This document shows, piece after piece, positions 19,088-28,933 of a stretch of DNA of 53,908 nt. Where the stretch lies: the NCBI GenBank assembly GCA_029978325.1, contig JAPOJR010000004.1, positions 245 to 54,152 on the forward strand, written 5' to 3'. The stretch's first letter is position 1, and every line of letters starts with the position of its first letter. Below the pieces are notes generated by a model. The model was not told the origin of the DNA, did not search any database, and was given only the letters and a program-made list of their open reading frames with translations. The translations under genes were made by a program, and so were the position numbers. The DNA is from Alphaproteobacteria bacterium (lineage in GTDB: Bacteria; Pseudomonadota; Alphaproteobacteria; Bin95).

Positions 19088-19783
19088 TTAAGCGTCTTTG
19101 GCTGAACCCGCCATGACCCGATAGATGCCGGCGCCGATCACGGCCCCGACCAGCGGTGCCACCCAGAACAGCCAGAGCTGATCCAGGGCCCAGCTGCCCT
19201 GGAAGATCGCCTGGCTGGTCGAGCGCGCCGGATTAACCGAGGTGTTGGTGACCGGAATGGAGATCAGGTGGATCAGGCAGAGGGCCAACCCGATCGGGAT
19301 CGGCGCAAAGCCTGCCGGGGCGCGTCCATCAGTTGCACCCAGGATGACGATCAGGAAGCCTGCGGTCAGAACAACCTCAATCACCAGGGCCGCCACCATG
19401 CTGTATTTGCCGGGTGAATGTTCACCATAGCCGTTGGCGGCAAAGCCGGCGCTGGCATCGAAGCCGCCGGCACCACTGGCGATGACATAGAGGACGGCCG
19501 CCGCAGCCAGCGCGCCCAAAACCTGGGCGATGACGTATCCGGGCAGATCTGAAGCAGAAAACCGTCCGCCTACCAGAAGACCCAGCGAGACAGCCGGGTT
19601 GAAGTGGCCGCCACTGATATGGCCGACCGCGTAGGCCATCGTCAGTACGGTCAGGCCGAATGCCAGGGACACGCCCAGCAGACCGATACCGACATCAGGG
19701 AATGCTGCGGCCAGCACCGCGCTGCCGCAACCGCCGAAGACCAACCAGAAAGTCCCGACGAATTCCGCCATTAATTTGTTCAT
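19088..19783 (-). CDS. aqpZ: aquaporin Z
   Basis: both NPA boxes: [11 protein letters not shown] and [37 protein letters not shown]. Confidence 0.95.
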   Translation of the reverse strand: MNKLMAEFVGTFWLVFGGCGSAVLAAAFPDVGIGLLGVSLAFGLTVLTMAYAVGHISGGHFNPAVSLGLLVGGRFSASDLPGYVIAQVLGALAAAAVLYVIASGAGGFDASAGFAANGYGEHSPGKYSMVAALVIEVVLTAGFLIVILGATDGRAPAGFAPIPIGLALCLIHLISIPVTNTSVNPARSTSQAIFQGSWALDQLWLFWVAPLVGAVIGAGIYRVMAGSAKDA

Positions 19784-19962
19784 ATTGTGGCCTTTCTGCC
19801 TTAGTTAACTGAAATGATTCGATGCGAATATTGATTGACGCACAGTCTACAAAAGATTCAACTGGATTATTTATGCCACAATCTCTCCGCGATCCGCCGA
19901 CAGCCTAATACACCGGCTTCCGGAGGTCCGGACCGGTGCATCAGCATCGCCGGTAAGGCGCC

Positions 19963-20727
19963 TCAGTTTCGGGTCTTTTTCGCCAGAAACGTATCGATAA
20001 AGGCCTGCGGCTCGCCGGTGGCGAAGGCTTCCTGTTGCCCCAGAACGCCGGCACGGAAGGCCTCTTCGAAGCCTTTCAGCGCCACCTCGCGGAAGCGTTT
20101 CTTGGTGCGGGCCCAGGCGACTGAGTATTTGCCGGCCAGATGTTCCGCCAGTTCGCAGGCGGTCGGCACCACCTGGTCCGGCGCGACAACGCGGTTGAAG
20201 ATGCCATACCGGGTCGCCTCCGCCGCGTCCATCAGGCGGCCGGTCATTGACAGTTCCTGGTTCAGCGACCAGCCCAGATGCAGGCTGATCCAATAGCTGC
20301 CCATGACACTGGGGATGCCGGCGTTAATCTCTGGCTGGCCAACACGGACGCCGGCATGGGCCACCCGCAAATCACTGACGAGCGCGATCTGAAAACCGCC
20401 ACCGGTGGCGATGCCGTTCAGCGCCGCGATGACGGGTTTCTCAGTCAAAAGGATCTGCTTGTAGACGTTGCAGATCGTGCCAAATGTTTGCTCGACCTGA
20501 TGCACCTCAGTGGCGCGGGCCTCGACCAGGTCCAGGCCGGCGCAAAATGCTCGATCCCCCGCTCCACTCAGTACGATGCCTTTGACTGTTGCATCTGCAT
20601 CGAGCGCGACAAGCGTTTCTGCCGTCTCGCGCGCCATCTGTTGGGTCAGAGCGTTCAAGTTGTCGGGCCGATTAAAGCGCAGCACTGCAATCGTGCCGCG
20701 CTTCTCCACCAGGACGGTATCGCTCAT
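19963..20727 (-). CDS. enoyl-CoA hydratase/isomerase family protein
   Basis: RAFCAGLDL, IAALNGIATGGGFQIALVSDLRVA, PSVMGSYWISLHLG. Confidence 0.93.
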   Translation of the reverse strand: MSDTVLVEKRGTIAVLRFNRPDNLNALTQQMARETAETLVALDADATVKGIVLSGAGDRAFCAGLDLVEARATEVHQVEQTFGTICNVYKQILLTEKPVIAALNGIATGGGFQIALVSDLRVAHAGVRVGQPEINAGIPSVMGSYWISLHLGWSLNQELSMTGRLMDAAEATRYGIFNRVVAPDQVVPTACELAEHLAGKYSVAWARTKKRFREVALKGFEEAFRAGVLGQQEAFATGEPQAFIDTFLAKKTRN

Positions 20728-22151
20728 TGCGGCAACTCTGGCGCTTTCGCTGCAAAGTCGGTCGCGGCCTCATAAGCGGCGGCGGTTCGGTAGAGCGCCG
20801 CTTCCGCGAACGGCTTGCCGATCAGCTGGAACGACGCGGGCAGGCCGTTGGCGGTAAAGCCAGCCGGCACGCTTAGCGTTGGCAGTGCCAGGAAGTTGAG
20901 CGGGCGTGTGCAATAACTGACGCGCGCCAGAAGCGCCGCAAAGCCCTGACGGTCGCTCATGTCGGTCTCCTCGATGGTGGGGATCGGCATGTCGAAGGTC
21001 GGGGCGTGCAGCACGTCGCAATCGGCAAACGCCGCGTCGCAAAATTCGCGAACCATTCTAGGGCGGCTTTGGACGGCGGTCAGGTAGTCGGTCGCGCTGA
21101 CCGCGAACCCTGCTTCCAGCCGGGCGCGGGCCTGGGAGCCATAGTCCTGAGGCCGGGTGCGGAGCCAGTGGCCATGCAGGGTGGCGGCTTCACTGGCGGT
21201 GATGATGTTGGCGATGTCGATGTTAGGATCGGGATTTGGGATGGCGACCGGTTTGATTTCAGCGCCCAGCGCCTCGAAGACCCGAAGTGATGCGTCCATC
21301 AGCGATCCGACCTCAGGGTCGAGGTTTGCCCGGTAGTAGGTTTCCGGCACGCCGATCCGCAGTCCCTTGACGTCTGCATCGATGCAGGCGGCCTCGAAAT
21401 CGGGAACCGCGCGGCGGCTACAGGTCGGGTCGTTTGGATCCGCGCCAGAGATGATCCCGTACAGGCGGGCGTTGTCGCGGACCGTTCGGGTCAGCGGGCC
21501 GATAGTGTCATGGGTGAAAGACAGTCCCATAGCGCCATAGCGGCTAACCCGGCCGTAACTGGGCTTTATGCCGACCAGGCCGTTTGCGCCGGCGGGCAGG
21601 CGGATGCTGCCGCCGGTGTCGGAGCCAAGCGCGCCAAAGCTGATACGCGCCGCGGTTGAGGCACCGGAGCCGCTGGAGGAGCCACCCGTGATGTGCGCCG
21701 GGTTCCAGGGGTTGCGGCAATGCCCCCAATGCTCGTTGTGCCCCGTGGGGCCCAACGCGAATTCGGCCATGTTTAGCCCGCCCAGATAAACAGCGCCGGC
21801 GCTATCCAACCGTTGCAGTACCGTCGCGGTGTAATCAGGCCGGAAATCCTTGCGGATTTTCGAACCGCAGGTTGCCAGCATGCCGGCGCGGTAGAACATG
21901 TCCTTATGGGCCATCGGCACGCCGGCCAGCGGGCCAAGCGTATCGCCACGGGCGCGGGCGGCGTCGACGGCATCGGCCATTTGCAGCGCCAGGTCAGCCT
22001 CCAGGTGAATGAAGGCGTTGATTTTCGGCTGCCATTGTCTGATGCGGGCAAGAATGGCCACGGTCAGCTCGCGCGAGGAAATGTCGCCAGCTGCGACGGC
22101 ATCTGCGGCCTCGGTCAGGCTCCAGAGGCAAGGGTCGGCGGATTTAGTCAT
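20724..22151 (-). CDS. amidase (amidase signature family)
   Basis: PLAGVPMAHKDMF, GGSSSGSGASTAARISFGALGSDTGGSIRLPAGANGLVGIKPSYGRVS. Confidence 0.95.
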   Translation of the reverse strand: MTKSADPCLWSLTEAADAVAAGDISSRELTVAILARIRQWQPKINAFIHLEADLALQMADAVDAARARGDTLGPLAGVPMAHKDMFYRAGMLATCGSKIRKDFRPDYTATVLQRLDSAGAVYLGGLNMAEFALGPTGHNEHWGHCRNPWNPAHITGGSSSGSGASTAARISFGALGSDTGGSIRLPAGANGLVGIKPSYGRVSRYGAMGLSFTHDTIGPLTRTVRDNARLYGIISGADPNDPTCSRRAVPDFEAACIDADVKGLRIGVPETYYRANLDPEVGSLMDASLRVFEALGAEIKPVAIPNPDPNIDIANIITASEAATLHGHWLRTRPQDYGSQARARLEAGFAVSATDYLTAVQSRPRMVREFCDAAFADCDVLHAPTFDMPIPTIEETDMSDRQGFAALLARVSYCTRPLNFLALPTLSVPAGFTANGLPASFQLIGKPFAEAALYRTAAAYEAATDFAAKAPELPQ

Positions 22152-22338
22152 CGGCCAGCTGCTCCAGCACCGCGAAAATTTGTGCAGGCTCGGTGTCGAA
22201 CATCGACCCCGGAGCCAGCCGTTCCAGGCTGTCTTTGGCGCGGCTCAGCATGCGGACGGCGCGGTCGGCGCTATCGCGGCCGCCGGCATAGCCTTGTCCT
22301 TGGGTCAGCCAAGCCTGCATTTGATCTCGGTCAATCAT
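22144..22338 (-). CDS. small protein (64 aa) translationally coupled to the amidase; possible AtzG/GatC-like partner
   Basis: stop overlaps the amidase start by 8 nt; length and C-terminal MFDTEPAQIFAVLEQLADD are compatible with an amidase small subunit. Confidence 0.55.
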   Translation of the reverse strand: MIDRDQMQAWLTQGQGYAGGRDSADRAVRMLSRAKDSLERLAPGSMFDTEPAQIFAVLEQLADD

Positions 22339-22405
22339 CGGTCACTCCCATGCGGTATAGTCGCACTCTAGGCATAGTTTGCGCGCCAGACCAGGAGGCA
22401 ACGCC

Positions 22406-23209
22406 ATGCAAAAGCCAGTAACGCAAATGCCCGTAACCCCGTCGTCGGGAGCCGCCGGCCTGCCGGTGCGCGACCTACCCTTCGATGCGCCATGGGAGTG
22501 GTTGGCGGACGGTTGGCGCGACCTGTGGCGGGTTTGGCCGATTTCGTTGGCCTATGGCGCAGTGTTCGCCATGGTGGCGCTGGCCTTGCTGATCGGACTG
22601 TTCATGCAAGGCGGTCAGGCGATCATTTTCACGCTGGCGGCGGGCTTCCTGTTGCTGGGGCCGATTCTGGCCGTAGGCCTTTACGAAGCCAGCCGGCGCC
22701 TGGCTGCGACCGAGCCGGTCTCGTTTACTGCCGTGGCGTTTGTGCGTACGGCGTCGCCGATGCAGCTGGCCTATCTGGGCGTGGCGCTGATGCTGCTGTT
22801 TTTGTTTTGGGTAAAGTTCGCGATGCTGTTGTTCGCCCTATTCTTCGGCCAAGCACCGTTCCCGCCGCTGACCGATCTGCCGGCGACGCTCCTGCTGACC
22901 AGCCATGGATTGGGGTTGCTGGTGGTTGGCTCTGCTATCGGCGCCGGACTGGCTATTGTTGCCTTTACCCTATCGGCGGTTAGCGTGCCGCTGCTGATGG
23001 ACCAGCGCACAGACTTTTTCACTGCAATCGCCACCAGCATCAAGGCTGTGACACAAAATCCCAAAGCGATGTTGTTGTGGGCGGGATTAATCGCCGGGCT
23101 GACAGCCCTGGGCATGGTGACGCTGTTCGTCGGCCTGGTGATTGCGTTCCCGCTGATTGGCCATGCCACCTGGCACGCATACCGCGCTATCGTCGTTTTG
23201 CCGGAATGA
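22406..23209 (+). CDS. DUF2189-type integral membrane protein
   Basis: multi-TM; FDAPWEWLADGWRDLWRVWPISLAYGAVFA; aggaggc Shine-Dalgarno upstream of ATG. Confidence 0.78.
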   Translation: MQKPVTQMPVTPSSGAAGLPVRDLPFDAPWEWLADGWRDLWRVWPISLAYGAVFAMVALALLIGLFMQGGQAIIFTLAAGFLLLGPILAVGLYEASRRLAATEPVSFTAVAFVRTASPMQLAYLGVALMLLFLFWVKFAMLLFALFFGQAPFPPLTDLPATLLLTSHGLGLLVVGSAIGAGLAIVAFTLSAVSVPLLMDQRTDFFTAIATSIKAVTQNPKAMLLWAGLIAGLTALGMVTLFVGLVIAFPLIGHATWHAYRAIVVLPE

Positions 23210-23255
23210 ATCCCGAGACGCGCGGGCGGAGTGGTCTGGATCAGAGTGCTTGGCT

Positions 23256-24659
23256 TTAGCCCAGGCGGTTGATGCCATCGAATGCCGCGATCTTGTAGCA
23301 TTCGGCCAGGGTCGGGTAGTTGAAAACGTTTTCGACGAAATAGTCGATCTTGCCCTTATGCGCCATCACCGCCTGGCCAATATGCACCAGTTCGCTGGCG
23401 CCCTCGCCGATGATCATCACCCCCAACAGCTCGCGGGTTTCGATGTGGAACATCAGTTTCAGGAAGCCAGAGGAATCGCCCAGGATCATTCCGCGGCAGA
23501 CCTCGCGGTAGGCGGCTTTGCCGACCTCGTACGGCACGCCGGCCTCGGTTAGCTGCTCTTCGCTGGCCCCGACGGTCGAGATTTCCGGAATGGTGTAGAT
23601 GCCATAGGGAAAATGCTCCGCCATTTTAATGCAGTGCTGGCTGATGGCGTGGTTGGCGGCGATGCGGCCCTGTTCCATCGAAGTCGAAGCAAGGCTGGGA
23701 AAGCCGATGACATCGCCGACGGCGTAAACATTTTCGGTCGAAGTCCGGTAGTGCTCGTCCACGGTCAGGCGCCCGCGCGCATCTGGCTTTACCCCGATAT
23801 TTTCAAGCGCCAATCCGCCGACTGCGCCCGCACGGCCGACGGCATACAGCGCCTTGTGCGTGACGATGACCTTGCCGCTTGCCAGCCGGATCCGCACATG
23901 CTCGCCGCGGTCATCGTCATACTGGTCAACCCCTTCAACGCCTTCGCCAAGACGCAGCGTCACGCGGTTCTGGCGCATCTGATAAACCAGATGGTCGGCA
24001 ATCTCGCGATCGACAAAGTCCAGCAATTGCGGACGTTTTTCGATCAGGGTGACGCGCACGCCTAGCGCCGCGAAAATGGTCGCGTATTCGCACCCGATGA
24101 CGCCGGCGCCGATGACGGCCAGTGACTTCGGTAATTCTTTCAGGGTCAGGATGTCGTCGCTGGTGAAGATGCGCTGGCCATCGAAGGGGATATGCGGATC
24201 GCGCGCTGTCGTGGTGCCGACGGCAAGCACAACCTGGTTCGCGGTGACTTCACGCACCCCGGTGCCGTCCACGGCGTTCAAGCGAAGCGTGTGCGGATCG
24301 AGGAAGGATGCTTCCGCCGCGAACAGATCGACGCCATTGCGGGAGAAATGGTGCCGGATTACGTCGATTTCGCGCTTGATCACCCAATCGGTGCGATAGA
24401 GTAGGTCTTCCATGGTAATGCGCTGTTTCAGCGTATAGGACGCCCCATACATGCCGCGTTCGCGGTATCCGGAAAGGTATAGCGCTGCTTCCCGAAAGCT
24501 TTTGGACGGGATCGTGCCGGTGTTGACGCAGACGCCGCCGACCACGGAGACGCGCTCGGCGATGCCAACGTTCTTGCCGGCTTTGGCGGCAGCTATTGCT
24601 GCCCGCTGGCCGCCTGGGCCAGACCCGATGACGAACAGGTCGTAGTCAAACTTCGCCAT
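23256..24659 (-). CDS. sthA: Si-specific NAD(P)(+) transhydrogenase
   Basis: GSGPGGQRAAIAAAKAGKNVGIAER, GGVCVNTGTIPSK (degenerate redox Cys typical of STH), VIGAGVIGCEYATIFAALG. Confidence 0.94.
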   Translation of the reverse strand: MAKFDYDLFVIGSGPGGQRAAIAAAKAGKNVGIAERVSVVGGVCVNTGTIPSKSFREAALYLSGYRERGMYGASYTLKQRITMEDLLYRTDWVIKREIDVIRHHFSRNGVDLFAAEASFLDPHTLRLNAVDGTGVREVTANQVVLAVGTTTARDPHIPFDGQRIFTSDDILTLKELPKSLAVIGAGVIGCEYATIFAALGVRVTLIEKRPQLLDFVDREIADHLVYQMRQNRVTLRLGEGVEGVDQYDDDRGEHVRIRLASGKVIVTHKALYAVGRAGAVGGLALENIGVKPDARGRLTVDEHYRTSTENVYAVGDVIGFPSLASTSMEQGRIAANHAISQHCIKMAEHFPYGIYTIPEISTVGASEEQLTEAGVPYEVGKAAYREVCRGMILGDSSGFLKLMFHIETRELLGVMIIGEGASELVHIGQAVMAHKGKIDYFVENVFNYPTLAECYKIAAFDGINRLG

Positions 24660-24974
24660 TTTACGTCCTCGCGACAAGTTCTGTTGGGTTTGCCCCGTGA
24701 ATTTGCCATGCCCATTGGAAATGGTGGATCCCGCTGGCCAGGGCATCGACGCCCGATCTTTTCTGGCCTGGTGCGGCAGCATCCTGATGAATGGAGGATG
24801 GTTACCATTGAAACGTTACAGAATCGGTAAATCCAGGCAAAGAACCGTTAAATCTTGCCCGAAGTTGTGTCCATTCACGGAAAGCTGACTCGTGTGTGTT
24901 TACCACAAGGCTTAGTTTAGAGCCAGATGACGAAACCGCCAGTAGGGCGGGGCCCGCATTAGAGGAGCATTGGG

Positions 24975-25736
24975 TTGGCTCACAATATACCAGAAACATT
25001 GATAGGCCGAGCGAGGCCCTGGCTGTTGCTGGCGGCGCTGGCTGCGGCGTTCGGGCTCTTTTTCGCCTATGATCTGGACAAAGTGCTGACGTTCGGCCGA
25101 CTGGCGGCGGAGCGGGGTCATTTGAGTGCATGGGTTAGCGCTAACCCGGTATTGGCGACCGTCGGCTTTGGCCTGCTCTATGCTGGTGTCACATTGCTGT
25201 CTCTGCCGGTGGGGGCCGTGGTGACGCTGGGGATTGGCTTTCTGCTGGGGACCGCCTGGGGCAGTGCGGTGGTGGTCGTCGGCGCGACCGCCGGCGCAAC
25301 GGGCCTGTTTCTGCTTGCTCGCTCTGCATTCGGCACAAGTTGGCGCGGGTCGGTCGAGCGGGTGCTGTCCAAACTCGACGCGGGCTTTCACGACAATGCG
25401 TTTCAGTATCTTTTGATCCTGCGATTAATTCCTGTGGTGCCGTTCTTCGTCTTGAACATCGTGCCAGCCTTTGTCGGGATATCGTTGCGCCAGTACGTGC
25501 TGGCAACCTTCCTCGGTATCCTGCCCGGCACTGTCGTCTATTGTAGTGTTGGCGCGGGCCTGGGCGTTGTGTTCGACCGAGGGGAAGTGCCCGGGCTAGA
25601 GCTGTTGAAGGATCCGGTCCTGATTTTGCCGCTGGCCGGGTTGGCGCTGCTGGCCGCGCTGCCGGTGATTTACAAGCGGGTGCGCGGCAGCAAGGCCGTG
25701 CCGCCGCCGGTTATAACCTCCAGAATCACCCGCTAG
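24975..25736 (+). CDS. TVP38/TMEM64 family membrane protein (VTT/DedA-like)
   Basis: LPVGAVVTLGIGFLLGTAWGSAVVVVGATAGATGLFLLAR, LRLIPVVPFFVLNIVPAFVGISLRQYVLATFLGILPGTVVY. Confidence 0.92.
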   Translation: MAHNIPETLIGRARPWLLLAALAAAFGLFFAYDLDKVLTFGRLAAERGHLSAWVSANPVLATVGFGLLYAGVTLLSLPVGAVVTLGIGFLLGTAWGSAVVVVGATAGATGLFLLARSAFGTSWRGSVERVLSKLDAGFHDNAFQYLLILRLIPVVPFFVLNIVPAFVGISLRQYVLATFLGILPGTVVYCSVGAGLGVVFDRGEVPGLELLKDPVLILPLAGLALLAALPVIYKRVRGSKAVPPPVITSRITR

Positions 25737-25755
25737 TCCATGTGAGTGTGAAGCG

Positions 25756-27132
25756 ATGACGGTATTGAAACCGGACATTTGCGTGCTGGGCGCCGGCTCC
25801 GGTGGGTTGGTCGTGGCCGCTGGCGCCGCGCAGATGGGGGCCAGCGTTGTGTTGTTGGAGCCGCACAAGATGGGCGGCGACTGCCTGAACTACGGCTGTG
25901 TCCCGTCGAAGGCGCTGCTCGCGGCTGCGGCCTCACACCCTCGCCCCACCTATAGGGAAGCGATGGCGCGGGTGAGAGCGGCCATAGCGACGATCGAGCC
26001 AAACGACTCGGTGGAGCGGTTCGAGGGGTTGGGCGTGCGGGTCATCCGGCAGGCCGGGCGGTTCCTGGATGCCCGTACTGTTGAGGCAGCGGACGGGACA
26101 TGCATAAAGGCCAGGCGGTTCGTGGTCGCCACCGGCTCTCACGCGACGATCCCGGCGGTGCCTGGGCTGGACGGTGTGCCATACCTAACCAATGAAACGC
26201 TTTGGGACCTGCAAGCGGCGCCGGCGCATTTGGTGGTGATCGGCGGCGGGCCCATCGGGTGCGAGATGGCGCTGGCGCATCGGCGCCTGGGCAGCCGGGT
26301 GACGGTGCTGGAGCGTGGCTCGCTGCTGTCGCGGGACGAGCCGGAACTGGTTGAGGTGGTCCGCCGCCGCCTGTTGGCGGAGGGCATTGCTGTCCACGAG
26401 GGTATCGGAGTTGATTCGGTCGAGCCGATGCCGGGCGGTGGCGTCCGGGTCCGTCTGTCGGATGGCGCCACTGCGGATGGCTCGCACCTGTTGGTGGCGG
26501 CCGGACGGCAGGCAACCGTCGACGGCCTGGCGCTGGATGCCGGGGAAATTCTGCTGGAGGGGGGCGCGATCCGCACCGATGCGGCGATGCGGACTACCAA
26601 TGCCCGTGTATTTGCCGTCGGGGATGTTGCCGGCGGGCCTCAATTCACCCATGCGGCCAGCTATCAGGCCGGGGTTGTGCTGAAGCGGTTGCTGTTTCAC
26701 CTGCCGGCCAAGGTGGACCACGGCCTGGTTCCATGGGCGACCTATACCGACCCGGAATTGTCGCACGTTGGCTTGACCGAGGCTGCGGCGCGCGAGAAGC
26801 ACGGCGATGCCGTGCGGGTACTGGTCTGGAAGATGGCGGAGAATGATCGCGCCATCGCCTCCGGCCGTACCGAAGGCCTGGTCAAGGTCGTGGTGACGAA
26901 ACAAGGCCGAATCCTTGGGGCATCCATCGCCGCGCCCAATGCCGGCGAATTGATCCTGCCCTGGTGCCTGGCGATACAGAACCGGTTGAAAATCGGTGCG
27001 ATGGCGCAGGTCGTGGCCCCCTATCCGACATTGTCGGAAGCATCAAAGCGGGTGGCCGGCAGCTTTTATACAGAGAGCCTGTTCTCGGAGCGCACCCGGC
27101 GAATCGTGCGCTGGCTGCAGAAGTTGCCGTAA
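25756..27132 (+). CDS. FAD-dependent NAD(P)-disulfide oxidoreductase (MerA/Lpd-like)
   Basis: CVLGAGSGGLVVAAGAAQMGASVVLLE, GGDCLNYGCVPSKALLAAA (redox CX4C intact), VIGGGPIGCEMALAHRRLG. Confidence 0.93.
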   Translation: MTVLKPDICVLGAGSGGLVVAAGAAQMGASVVLLEPHKMGGDCLNYGCVPSKALLAAAASHPRPTYREAMARVRAAIATIEPNDSVERFEGLGVRVIRQAGRFLDARTVEAADGTCIKARRFVVATGSHATIPAVPGLDGVPYLTNETLWDLQAAPAHLVVIGGGPIGCEMALAHRRLGSRVTVLERGSLLSRDEPELVEVVRRRLLAEGIAVHEGIGVDSVEPMPGGGVRVRLSDGATADGSHLLVAAGRQATVDGLALDAGEILLEGGAIRTDAAMRTTNARVFAVGDVAGGPQFTHAASYQAGVVLKRLLFHLPAKVDHGLVPWATYTDPELSHVGLTEAAAREKHGDAVRVLVWKMAENDRAIASGRTEGLVKVVVTKQGRILGASIAAPNAGELILPWCLAIQNRLKIGAMAQVVAPYPTLSEASKRVAGSFYTESLFSERTRRIVRWLQKLP

Positions 27133-27205
27133 GGGGCTTTTCACATGCGTGGGTTTGGGGGATGCTGGCGCCAGCCAATGATCCAACCTTGAGGACGCCC
27201 ATTCC

Positions 27206-28144
27206 ATGACCATTCTCGTTGTCGGCGGCGCCGGCTTTATCGGCCGCCGCATGATCCCGCTTCTCGTTGCGCGCGGTGAGAAGATCGTTTGTGCCGACAT
27301 CAACTTCTCCCTGGCGCAGCACATTTTCGAGCCGCTGGGCGATGCGGTGCGCATGGTTCGGGCGGACGTCACCCAATTCGACGACATGGTTCGGCTGGTG
27401 CACGAGGCGAAGCCGAAGACGCTGATGAACCTCAGCTATTTCATCGGCTCCGACATGCCGCCGCATGTGGCGACCAAGCTGAACGTGGTCGGCATGGACA
27501 ACTGCTTCGAAGCAGCGCGGCTTGGCGGCGTGCAGCATACGGTCTTCGCCTCGTCGCTGGCGGTCAGCGGCCAGCAGAAGAATTTCGGCGAGCGTCTGGT
27601 GAACGAAGACGATCCGAAATACGGCACGCTGCAATACGCCTTCAACAAGATCTTTAACGAGTTCCAGGCGCAGGACTACCGCGAGAAATACGGGATGACT
27701 ATCACTTGCGTCAGGCCCGCGAACGTCACCGGGCCGGACAAGGTGGATGGCTCCATCGATCACGTCCGCTGCATGGTGCTGCCGGCGCGCGGCCAGCCGG
27801 TCAGCTTCCCCTATGCCGATGCGACGCGCTGCCCGATCCATGTGGACGACATCGCCGAGGTCTTTGCCCGCGTTGCCACCAAGGACAAGCCGAAGCATAC
27901 CATCTATAACAGCGGCGGCCACACGATCAGCATGGGCGACCTCGCCAAGTTGGTGAAGGAGTTCCTGCCGGACGCGAAAATCACGTTCGAGCACGAGACG
28001 GGCGGCAAGGATGCCTCCGGCAACTATCTGATCGACAATTCGCGGCTGGTCGAGGAGTTCGAGCTGCAATACCCGCCGTTCCGGAACCGCGTGCGGCAGA
28101 TCATCAACACAGTGCGCCGCGAAGAGGGCCTGCCGGAGGTCTGA
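27206..28144 (+). CDS. NAD-dependent epimerase/dehydratase (extended SDR)
   Basis: VVGGAGFIGRRMIPLL, YAFNK (YxxxK), RPANVTGP. Confidence 0.9.
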   Translation: MTILVVGGAGFIGRRMIPLLVARGEKIVCADINFSLAQHIFEPLGDAVRMVRADVTQFDDMVRLVHEAKPKTLMNLSYFIGSDMPPHVATKLNVVGMDNCFEAARLGGVQHTVFASSLAVSGQQKNFGERLVNEDDPKYGTLQYAFNKIFNEFQAQDYREKYGMTITCVRPANVTGPDKVDGSIDHVRCMVLPARGQPVSFPYADATRCPIHVDDIAEVFARVATKDKPKHTIYNSGGHTISMGDLAKLVKEFLPDAKITFEHETGGKDASGNYLIDNSRLVEEFELQYPPFRNRVRQIINTVRREEGLPEV

Positions 28145-28170
28145 CCGCGAGCTTGCTGCGCCATGCCGTT

Positions 28171-28199
28171 GCCGCGGTGCCCCATAAGGCTACCGCGGC
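28171..28199. terminator. hairpin at the convergent junction (candidate bidirectional terminator)
   Basis: gccgcggt-gcc-(ccataa)-ggc-t-accgcggc: 8+3 bp stem with a single bulge, enclosing the GT2 stop. Confidence 0.45.
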
Positions 28200-28933
28200 C
28201 GCGCGCCGGCGTGGCGGATTTTGTCCTCCAGCACGCAATAGAGGATGGTCATCAGATAGCGCGGGCCGAGCTTGACGATGTTGAACTTGGACTCGCCGCC
28301 TTCACGGTCGCGCCAGCCATTCGGGACGACCTTGAACGTGGCGCCACGCTGCACCGCCTTGATCGACATTTCGATGGTCAGGTTGAAATCGGCCGAAACC
28401 AAGGGCTGGATGCTGTCCAGAACATCGCGGCGGAAGCCTTTGAAGCCATTAGTGTAGTCGTCATACGCCCGGCCGGCGGCCCAGGCGATCAGGCGGTTGC
28501 CCAGCCGGTTGAGGACCCGTTTGACCGGCGGATAACCCTGGACCCGTTCCGGATTGGAGAAGCGCGTGCCGAAGGCGCAGCCATAGCCTTCTTCCAGAAT
28601 GGCGCGGCCGTAGGCGACGATATCCTCCGGCAGGTCGGAGCCGTCGGCCATCGCAACCACGACGGCTTGCCCCCGCGTCGCCGCCAGCGCCGCCTTGACC
28701 GCCATGCCATAGCCGCCGGGGCCGGTGTTCTTGACCGGGCGCACGCCGGGAAACCGCGCGGCCAGTTCCTGCAATACCTTCCAGGTGTTGTCGCGGGACG
28801 CATCGTCGGCGATGACGATTTCCCAAGTCCAGCCGGTTGGCTCGAACGCCGCCACCATGGCCTCTACCGTGGCGACGATGGTGCTTTCCTCGTTGTAGGC
28901 CGGCACCGCTATGGAGAGTTGCACCTCGCTCAT
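28190..28933 (-). CDS. glycosyltransferase family 2 (DPM1/GtrB-like fold)
   Basis: LSIAVPAYNEESTIVATVEAMV, WEIVIADDASRDNTWKVLQELA, GNRLIAWAAGRAYDDYTNGFKGFRR. Confidence 0.92.
   Translation of the reverse strand: MSEVQLSIAVPAYNEESTIVATVEAMVAAFEPTGWTWEIVIADDASRDNTWKVLQELAARFPGVRPVKNTGPGGYGMAVKAALAATRGQAVVVAMADGSDLPEDIVAYGRAILEEGYGCAFGTRFSNPERVQGYPPVKRVLNRLGNRLIAWAAGRAYDDYTNGFKGFRRDVLDSIQPLVSADFNLTIEMSIKAVQRGATFKVVPNGWRDREGGESKFNIVKLGPRYLMTILYCVLEDKIRHAGARPR

Noticed and set aside
25132-25147. Perfect 16-bp palindrome GGGTTAGCGCTAACCC
   Set aside because: Inside the TVP38 coding sequence; about one perfect 16-mer palindrome is expected by chance in a window of this size.
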